Assembly (NCBI RefSeq): GCF_001411555.2
Contig: NC_049903.1
Coordinates: 17,713,234 to 17,777,233, forward strand
Length of the DNA stretch: 64,000 bases
Source of the DNA: Juglans regia
Lineage: Eukaryota > Streptophyta > Magnoliopsida > Fagales > Juglandaceae
Reading direction: 5' to 3'
Position 1 is the first letter of the stretch, and the number at the start of each line of letters is the position of its first letter. Shown piece by piece: positions 56,601 to 64,000 of the stretch. The translations under genes and the position numbers were made by a program. A model generated the notes under the pieces. The model was not told the origin of the DNA and searched no databases. It saw only the letters and a list, made by a program, of their open reading frames with translations.

Positions 56601-57589
56601 AGATGTTTAAAAAATATGTGAAAAAAATTTACCCTTATCGGTTCAGCTATCAGTAACTTTTATCGGTACTGGTAGCAAGACCCCTTTTACAATCCAGAAT
56701 AGCTGCATGAGTTAAACAAACATGAAGCTACTTATAGTTGTTTAATAGTCAAGCAATAGGTATTTAGGCACAGGGCAATAGTAAAATCTCATGTATACAT
56801 TGCAAATGAAATGCACAAATTAATTAATAAGAAATTATATTTGCAGTTGTGGAGAGCGCAAGTGTTGTACAATTACTTTAAAAAATAATTAAATATGGGA
56901 TCCACATGAAAAAAATTAATATTTTAATAGTGAACTCCACTATTTCTTAAAACAATGACGCGATGTTTGCGCATTTTACGACTATATTTAGTACTACTCT
57001 TAATTGATATCTATAGGAGCGCACTTTCAAATGTCGGTGATTTTTTCTTTTTTAAATTATGCGTCATTTTAGATGGAATCAAAATAAATGTCAACCAATA
57101 CTATCATGAAAGCAAGTAATTTTGTAACCTTGAAGCGGATGAAATTCACATTACCTTATTTTTGGCAATATATGCAATTTGTAGTTTCAAAAATCCAAAA
57201 ACAGTTTGTGTTTGGACATGATTACAACTTATTATGAACTTATTTATAATTTTTCTTGATTCTAGAGTGCAATTTATCTCAATTTCATAGATTAACTAAG
57301 TTAAAGTATTGAAAATAGCTATTTCATGAAAAAGAAAAACTCGCATTGATTGTCGAACCTACCTTGTGGTTGGCAACATGGTGGCTCAGGTCACCCTAAA
57401 AAAATCCGATTCGAGCAGATTCTTCCCCCAACTAAAAAAGAGATCTTAGCGGAATTGCCACATATGAAATTGAGCATAATTTTGCAAAGAAATAGTCCAC
57501 TTGTTTTTCGAGAAGAGATGTGTTGATGCCAAAAATTGCACAACAAACCGAAATAGAGGAAAGAGTCATCTTGACCCATGAAATGATTT
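53656..57589. other. Gene-poor AT-rich stretch
   Basis: Holds a (AAT)n tract (54370-54391), a (TCA)n/(TTG)n tract (55141-55172) and a moderately GC-rich part 55180-55870 with repeated CATTAATGCAGC (near 55495 and 55530) that looks like an old LTR of an unnamed element. The frames at 55554-55844 and 55685-55924 are within it and unsupported. No gene seen. Confidence 0.45.
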
Positions 57590-57654
57590 GGATATCGATC
57601 CGATACTCTTCGCGTTCATCCATGAAATAAATAATAAATAATAAATAAATAAAT

Positions 57655-58085
57655 AAATAAAAATAAAAGAGAGACACAGAGATTTACGTGGTTCGGCATA
57701 AAAGCTTACGTCTAGGGGTTGTTTTGGGGACAAAATCCATTATTACGGGCGATGATTTTACAATATCTCATAATCTCACATATCGCTCAATACAATAGAG
57801 GAATTTAGTCTAAGAGTAGAGAAGTTGTGGTGGGAGATTGTGTCTAGAGAATTGGCGGAGAGTGCATGGAGAGAGCCTCTAAGATTTGTGGGGGAGCTGC
57901 TCCTTATATAGAGGTTATTTCATTGGAGTGATAGAGTCCAACTTTACTTGTGATATACTTTCCTTTTAGGAGTCTGAACCAACTTATTTGCCTTATCTCT
58001 TTCCTATTTTATCTATTGACTTTATCTCTTCCTTTAGCGATACGTTTCCAAAGGGTTTGACCCAGTCAATTTAATCCCTAACAAG
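57655..58085 (-). repeat. LTR-like remnant
   Basis: Minus strand begins TGTTAGGGATTAAATTGACT at about 58085 and contains the CCGAACCACGTAAATCTCTG stretch (57700-57681), a sequence block typical of many plant LTRs. An AAAT repeat at 57631-57665 follows. No internal domain is recognised beyond it, so it may be a solo LTR or a truncated element. Confidence 0.5.
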
Positions 58086-59738
58086 ATAGGAAACATGCTC
58101 AATATCATTTGATTGAATAGTTGACCTAACTACTTGTTGTTTGAAGAAACACTCCACTTCAATTGGTATTTTTTCATGAAACAATGGCATGGGGTGGTCA
58201 TTACACCGCTATAACGAGTTTTTGTTGTGGTGCGACCACCCTTGTAGTCACAAGGCCTAAGCCATATTGATGGTTATCATGGGGTGGCCCAAGCCATTAC
58301 CAATGACCACAAGTTTTTACGAGCAATTCTCAAAACTGATTGTACCACCGCTATGGCCACAGAGTGGTCAGACCATCCATAAAAAAGCTATTTGAGGGTG
58401 TGTGGTATGTCCATCCTTGTAGACTATTATAATACTATATTAGGGTGTCAAACTCATTTTAACATATCTCGAACTAATTATTGATGGATGATTCATTAAT
58501 TTTTCAATTTTCAATAAAAAGTTAAATATATCTCAATCTATTTCATACATTTAAGCATAGATATACATTTAAATACATCTCAATGAGATTAAAAAAATAC
58601 TACTATTCATATATCAATTCAAATCTTTTGAAACCATCTTAACACCCAAACACAACCTAAGTAATCACATACTATGTATTTCTTACATATTTTAAATTAA
58701 AAAATAAGGATGATAGTTTTTTTCAAATAATTGGTGAGGAAAAATACTTGTTGCAGTCGAAAGGGAAGAAGCATTGCGCAACCCGTGTCCACATAGAAAA
58801 ATAAAACAGTTTGTTTCATTCGTTTTTATTTTTCCAAATATCGACTTCGTTTCTTCTTCTCCATCCTCCCTTCATTTTCTCCTTCTTTGAATCATCTTCT
58901 CCCCTTCGTTTTTTTCTTTTTTGAACCTTCTCCCTCTCACTCCCAATTGTGCCATTTCGTGTTTCCATCCTCCCCTTGTGTTTCCGTCCACCTCCATTCT
59001 TCTTCGTTTAATTCAAATTTATCTTGTTCCCTCAACGCCTTTCTCTCGAATACAATTCTAGAGGTAGGGTCCAGCAATAATCCTTGAAAGCAAAGGTTGT
59101 GGACCCTGATCACAAGTCCATCCTATACACCTAACTGCTTATTTTCAATTTAATTTTATGAAAAATGCCAATTCCTGACCACACTCGTGCAACTTCTTAT
59201 CCTATCGCCAAGCCAAAGAAAGCCCACATGAGATCTAATCCAACTATTTAGATGTTAATCCTACCATTCCTGGATAACATCTAAATGGTTCTATGCTTAC
59301 TAGTTCAAGCACTTGCCATGTGAGATACAAAACTTTGGCCTCTTTTTTCGAATTTTGATGATGATTCTCCTGTAGATCTAACTCAATTTTTTTGCTCATT
59401 GAAAAAAAAAAATTTTCTCTTTTCATTCTTAAGAACCTACCAAAGTTAATGAACAAAATAAAAAAAAAAAAACACATAAAGAAGTTCAAAATAAACTTTT
59501 TACAACAGTGCTAACAACCAAGATAGAGGAAGTGAACAACTGGATTGTTCACAGGAAAAATGCAAATCCTTCAAAAAAATTTCAAATGTAGAAATGTGGA
59601 AGAGCCCACGAAGAGAACCCACAATGAAAAGAGGGATTTGCAAATCCTAATTTTTTTTTTTTAAATAAACCCAAATGCAAAAACTCTTTGCCAATTTGTG
59701 GAAGAACCCACGGTAAACAAATCGATTTTTGCCAACCT
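58086..59738. other. Intergenic DNA with a decayed MITE
   Basis: 58441-58660 starts GGGTGTCAAAC after TTA and ends CACCCAAACACAACC before TAA, probably another MITE of the PIF/Harbinger-like group. 58180-58400 has many copies of GGTGGYC/GACCACC words. The plus frame 58887-59087 is a CT-rich low-complexity translation. No gene supported. Confidence 0.45.
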
Positions 59739-59832
59739 ACGAAGAGAAGCTCGGTTTAACAGGAAGAGAAGCTAGGCACGAAGAGAAGCTCGGCATGAAG
59801 AGAAGTTTCGTTATGCATGAAGAGAAGCTCTG
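59739..59832. repeat. Minisatellite, GAAGAGAAGCTCGG units
   Basis: Five imperfect units of about 17-23 bp, each starting GAAGAGAAG(C/T)T. The unit also appears alone near 59610 (CGAAGAGAACCCAC), so it may have grown from local sequence. Confidence 0.8.
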
Positions 59833-61550
59833 CCTACCTATATTTTTGTTGTTTTCGTCTTTTCCTGTTTTCTCTTTTTAATATTTGTTTTAAAAAAATG
59901 GGCTGACGTGGCATGCAGGTTGCACCACAATTACGCATAGTTGACTGTCAGTAGAAAAACTGATTTGTGAGACTTGGATTGTTGTTTTTAGTTTTATGAA
60001 TCAAATTTGTGCTTGTGATTTTAAGTATTGATTACTTGATTTGGAGATTTTGTTTGATTTTGATTTGGTTTATTTATATATTTTGCAATTTGAATTTTTT
60101 ACTTTTTTATTCATCTTTGTACCTTACATTTGTATGTATGTAGATATGTATGTAACGTGCATATAACTTGTAATGCATCTGCCAAATATTTAAAGACTAG
60201 TACAAAATTTCACCCAGTAATTCCATTAATTCACACCATCATTACTACCGCACCCACCAAAGTTGTTAAAATCCTCCCTTGGGATGAATGAATAGCAGTA
60301 CCATACTCAACATTTCCTTTTTCATTTTCTTCACGCAAATTTCTATCTTCAGCCTTATTCATGATCATTTTGGCCATTAAATTGGGGTTTTTTAGGGCTT
60401 GATCAACCCAACTGAGCTTGAGCTAAATGATTTACAATGGTAGAGGTGGTGGTGATCATGACAAGATATTGAATGCAAAAGTTTAACCATTATTGGATGT
60501 TTTGGTCTTTGTAAGAAACATGGAGAGCCCACTGATATTCCAATGAACAAAAGGCTACAAGATAAAAGTGTCTTCTGGTCATGCCATTTGTATAATGCAT
60601 ATACTTTTTGGGATATTCCATTGTAAAATAGTCTCATCGTTGTTTTATAACTCTTTATCTAAAGCCATCAGTGATTTCTTTATCTGTTTACTTTATCTAA
60701 TCTTCTGATGATGTACATAGCTACACAAGAATTCTATTCCTTATTTAAATACTACTGAGAGCTGATTATATTTGATAGACTCGATTAAAAAATATAATTT
60801 GTGCCTTTTGTATCTGAAATTGTAAATTGGACTAAAATTGGGTATGTATTTTTTTTTCAAATTTTCTTTTATTTTTTAACCAAAAGACAGGAAAAGGTTA
60901 TACATATATAATAAAATGGCTATTCTTCTAGTTATCAACCAGATTATAATTGTCTCCACTTGTTGCTATTTCTTAAATTATTGAATTGCATGGACATAAA
61001 CTTGAGGGGATATCAATCTTGTCCCCATTTGTTGTTATTTCCCTTATAGCTCTCTTTTTTGTTTCATAGACCCTTATGAAAGGAGATTGAAAAAGAATCT
61101 TTATTACTTCAGGAGATCTATAGAAATTAGTGTCGTATCAAATAGTTTTGAATTGCAAAATCGCCATTAATTATATCCATAGATGCAACCAACTCTCCCT
61201 TAAAACACACAATTCCTCATTATTCTTGAGCTTGGTCTGTGTTTTTCATGTTTCTCATGAATTCTTTGGTTCTGCTATGTCTTGTAAAATGCTCTGTTTC
61301 ATCAATAAATGAAACGAGAGCGTTTCATTTATGCTTGCAAAATAGTCAACGCCCGTGGACTACAATAAGAATTACTCTTTCAAATGTATCACTTTATCAT
61401 CATTACTGTTAGATTAAATCTTTGGAAAATATATGTACTGCATTATTTAAAATATATTTCAACTTTTTCAGTAGACACCTTGCTGCTATTCAATTTTATT
61501 ACATCATTATTCAATTGTTATTCAATTGTTTTATGGGGGTTCATCTTAGA
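59833..61550. other. Intergenic DNA upstream of the GRF gene
   Basis: AT-rich, with short unsupported frames (60392-60637 minus, 61130-61312 plus). No clear promoter element chosen among the many TATA-like words. Confidence 0.45.
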
Positions 61551-62136
61551 ATGTCATCATCATCTTCATCAATATCTTCATCATATTTTCCCAAACGTAC
61601 TTTGAGAAAATTATTGTACTTTTGCGAACTTGAAACCACATTGAAATGGTCAACTATTGCAAAAAATTCTATACAACCCTTATTAGGGTGTTCAAAGTAT
61701 AATACCAAGGTAACTACATTATTTGTTGTCTAAAATATTTTTTATATATAATCATTTAATATGATATACAATTCATACATTTCTAATATATGCATGAAAT
61801 GATCAGGGCTTACCATACTGTAAGTTTTTCAAGTGGTTGGATGGTAATGAAGTGATTGTGCTACAAGTTCAAGAAAGAATGAATGAACTGTTAAAGAAAG
61901 AGAAAAATGTCGAAAAGATATTCGATCTTCTCGAAAAGAGAGAGATTGAATTGCATAAGATAGTGAATCTCCTCGAGAGGGTGCAGATTGTACTATCCAA
62001 TAAAAACGACAAAGTTATGCAAAAGGAGTTGGTGCTTAATATACATGAAGCTAAAATAAGGCGTTTAGGCACGCTACTTCAGATTTATTATTGTTTTACA
62101 TTTATATATGTATTTTACCTAGTGTTATATAAGTAA
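61551..62136 (+). CDS. GRF-type zinc-finger protein with coiled coil and C-terminal membrane segment
   Basis: Two exons, 61551-61709 (53 codons) and 61807-62136 (109 codons plus TAA); splice AAG|gtaact and gatcag|GGC, phase 0; 162 aa. Residues 1-12 are Ser-rich, then a GRF-type finger: FCELETTLKW, LLGCSKYNTKGLPYCKFFKW, LDGNE. GRF fingers normally start C-x-C-G; here that place reads Y-F-C-E, so the first Cys and the Gly are changed. Residues about 70-135 are a charged coiled coil (ERMNELLKKEKNVEKIFDLL and on), and 140-162 a hydrophobic tail (LLQIYYCFTFIYVFYLVLY). Small proteins with this layout are numerous in plant genomes; function unknown. Expression and activity are uncertain because of the lost ligand. 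Confidence 0.65.
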
Positions 62137-62219
62137 TTTGAGAATGTTGTTAGTAGTTATATGTTTAGCTATTGGATTTATACATTTGTTTAAGTAATTT
62201 GGCTTCAGTAGTTGCTCTC

Positions 62220-62350
62220 TCTCTCTCTGTTCTTCCAATCCTTAATACCAAGAAGTAAAAAAACACGTATAAACAACTCAAGCCCCATAGGCAACTTGTG
62301 TTTGAAGCATGTTTTAGAGGGGCGGTTATTAGATACCTTATGCTTCTGTT
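62220..62350. other. 3' flank of the GRF gene
   Basis: A short CT tract at 62215-62229 and no coding signal. The minus frame 62205-62441 runs across the minisatellite and is a shadow. Confidence 0.4.
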
Positions 62351-62359
62351 GCATGCACC

Positions 62360-62800
62360 TCTTCAATCCACAACAAATATAATCAATCCAATCCACAACA
62401 AAGTCCCTCAAATACACAAAAATGTATTCAATCCACAACAAAATTTTCTAATCCAATCTTGTCACAAATATTTATCCAATCAAATTCACAACCATTCAGT
62501 CCCTCAAATCCACAAATATATTCATTCTTGTCACAAAATTTTCCAATCCAACTTCATAACAAAGTCCTTCAAATACACAAAATATATTCAATTCACAATA
62601 AATTTATCCAACTAAATCATTACAACGAAGTCCCTCAAATACATAAAATATATTCAATCCACAACAAATTGCTCCCGTTCTAACTTCACAACAAAGTCCC
62701 TCAAATACACAAAATATGTTCCATCCACAACAAATTTATCCAATCCAACTTCACAACAAAGTCTCTCCCTCAAATACATTCAATAAACAAAAGAACCTGG
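62360..62800. repeat. AC-rich minisatellite, units of about 65-70 bp
   Basis: About six imperfect units sharing ACAAAGTCCCTCAAATACAC, AAAATATATTCAATCCACAA and CAAATTTATCCAATCCAACT. Almost no G on the plus strand, a strong strand bias. The frames here (62298-62615, 62459-62683) are translations of the repeat. Confidence 0.85.
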
Positions 62801-62954
62801 GCAATACATTCAATACACAAAAAAGTTTAACTAGGAACACATCATTGCAACGGTTGTGATGTATCTAACCCAAATTGCATATGTAAATAATAAAAAACAA
62901 ATATATTATTCAGGTAATAGATATTAGTATTAAACTCGAAAAAAAAGTTATGAA

Positions 62955-64000
62955 CCACTTACGCTTTCTTGACTATGCATCACTATTTTTCGAGATTGGG
63001 TTACAGTAATGTCTATAGCCATGCTTTCTCTTTTTGGAATAGTCTGCTGGAAATCAAACGTAAATATATAGTCAAATAATGAAAATTAGTAATAAATATA
63101 AACTTATTAATATACATGCATGTGTCCAACATTGGAGAGATCAATCTCAGAAGGGCCAAATAAATTCCTGCATACTTCCACAACAGGTGTATCTTCTCTA
63201 TCCATGACTTGGGTATCTCCTCCATTCCGCTAATAATTATTTAACAAACAAAAATAAATTAAATCATTTCTTCGTCAATAAAATATAAATAAAAAATGAA
63301 TATTAAAATATATGCACATCTTTACGCTTCCCCTTTGCTGGTGCTTTCTTTGTCTTTACTTTAACTTTTCGAATGTCTATTATCTCCATCCTGGATGCTC
63401 TTATCAGAGATGGAGATCTGCTTTTACCTCGCACAACATGTGGATTGCGTACTTCCTAGAACCAGCGACCGTAGTGTCCTTTACCGTACTATCAACATTG
63501 GAACCAATTTGAGTCATCGATGGAGGTTTTTGATTGGCACGATACAAATTAATCATTGGATATAACTTAGTTCTCGCATCCTCAGTATGCTCTCTCAAAC
63601 CCACTGCATGAGTAATCATCTGATAATAGATATTTAAAAGATTTGAATATCTATTAGAATCTGCCTGTTGTTCCCCTGCATCATAGCTACTATGGATTAA
63701 TATGTATCACCTTTTAATATCCTTCCTTTATTAATCTAAAATTTACATTTCTGGAAAAAATTTAATATCGTTACACCTGAATACGACCAAAATGTTCTTA
63801 CACAATATCCCCTCATCTCAAATAATCCATAAGAGCACTTTGCAACTACATCTTCCTCACTGAAGTCCACAAAATGTGTAACTAGCTTAATAAACTCTTC
63901 CAAAAAAAACTTCATCATCTACCATATATGTCTTTACTGCACCATCACTTTTATGTAACTTTGGATTCAAGTCAATGATACCGTTGACTTGCTATTGAAC
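62955..64000 (-). pseudogene. FAR1/FHY3-like gene, 3' part, frameshifted
   Basis: Minus strand from the right edge: VDDEVFF, then EEDVVAKCSYGLFEMRG, the SWIM zinc-finger entry (family KCSC-LFE--GILCRH). A frameshift follows: the motif continues in another frame as ILCKNILVVFRCNDIKFFP, with a stop before ILD. Downstream are blocks in probable further exons: ADSNRYSNLL and LREHTEDARTKLYPMINLYR (63660-63530), NPHVVRGKSRSPSLIRASRM then KVKVKTKKAPAKGKRKDV (63450-63310), EDTPVVEVCRNLFGPSEIDL (63200-63130) and QQTIPKRESMAIDITVTQSR (63053-62975). The family derives from MULE transposases and acts in light signalling in Arabidopsis. Second SWIM Cys (Tyr here) and the frameshift argue for a dead copy. 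The N-terminal DNA-binding and transposase parts lie outside the window. Confidence 0.72.

Noticed and set aside
62298..62683. Two plus frames of 105 and 74 codons
   Set aside because: Translations of the AC-rich minisatellite.
1..64000. CRISPR arrays, prokaryotic operons, tRNA or rRNA genes
   Set aside because: None seen; the DNA is plant nuclear in character. Direct repeats here are minisatellites, LTRs or target duplications.

Overview
This 64 kb window is AT-rich nuclear DNA of a flowering plant. It has plant gene families with GT-AG introns (LOB domain, P4-ATPase of the ALA type, FAR1-like), Ty1/copia elements, plant LINEs, a tRNA-type SINE, a hAT element and many copies of a small MITE with TCATCTCATCTCA-type ends. 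The MITE family reminds me of Fagales trees such as walnut or hickory; that is an impression from memory, not a test.

Layout. 1-7691: a three-level nest on the minus strand. A Ty1/copia element (copia-2) is interrupted in its reverse transcriptase by a second copia element (copia-1), whose 5' LTR carries a hAT element. 9214-11800 (-): a complete two-exon LOB-domain gene, very probably LBD4, with a candidate TATA box and a pyrimidine-rich leader. 12.2-26.2 kb: 14 kb with no gene I can support, holding MITEs, microsatellites, a small LINE fragment with target duplication and a 564-bp element with long terminal inverted repeats. 26287-33448 (-): a complete 11-exon aminophospholipid flippase gene (1245 aa, ALA4-7-like) with all catalytic motifs. 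34.7-35.8 kb: a SINE and a second copy of the hAT element, almost back to back, each with its own target duplication.

37217-53273 (-): a complete six-exon gene for a 393-aa type II membrane protein that looks like a GT8/GATL-type glycosyltransferase but lacks the usual DxD motif. Its 8.3-kb intron 4 holds a PIF/Harbinger-like MITE split by a full copia element (copia-3). That copia has short LTRs, a matching 5-bp target duplication and an internal inverted block of about 0.6 kb. The gene also holds several LINE insertions in its own orientation. 53.3-61.5 kb: gene-poor DNA with LTR remnants and a small minisatellite. 61551-62136 (+): a two-exon GRF-type zinc-finger gene with coiled coil and C-terminal membrane segment, one zinc ligand apparently lost. 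62955-64000 (-): the 3' part of a frameshifted FAR1-like gene (MULE-derived family), separated from the GRF gene by a 65-70 bp minisatellite.

The three main host genes share the minus strand, but I see no functional link between them: one is a transcription factor of vascular development, one a lipid flippase, one a probable Golgi glycosyltransferase-like protein. I did not find a convincing new multi-gene system. The strongest unusual signals are the DxD-less GT8-like protein, the inverted block in copia-3, tiny LINE-tail insertions with 17-19 bp target duplications, and the dated nests of elements. Exon borders were derived by hand from splice consensus, reading frame and remembered family patterns; no alignment was run.
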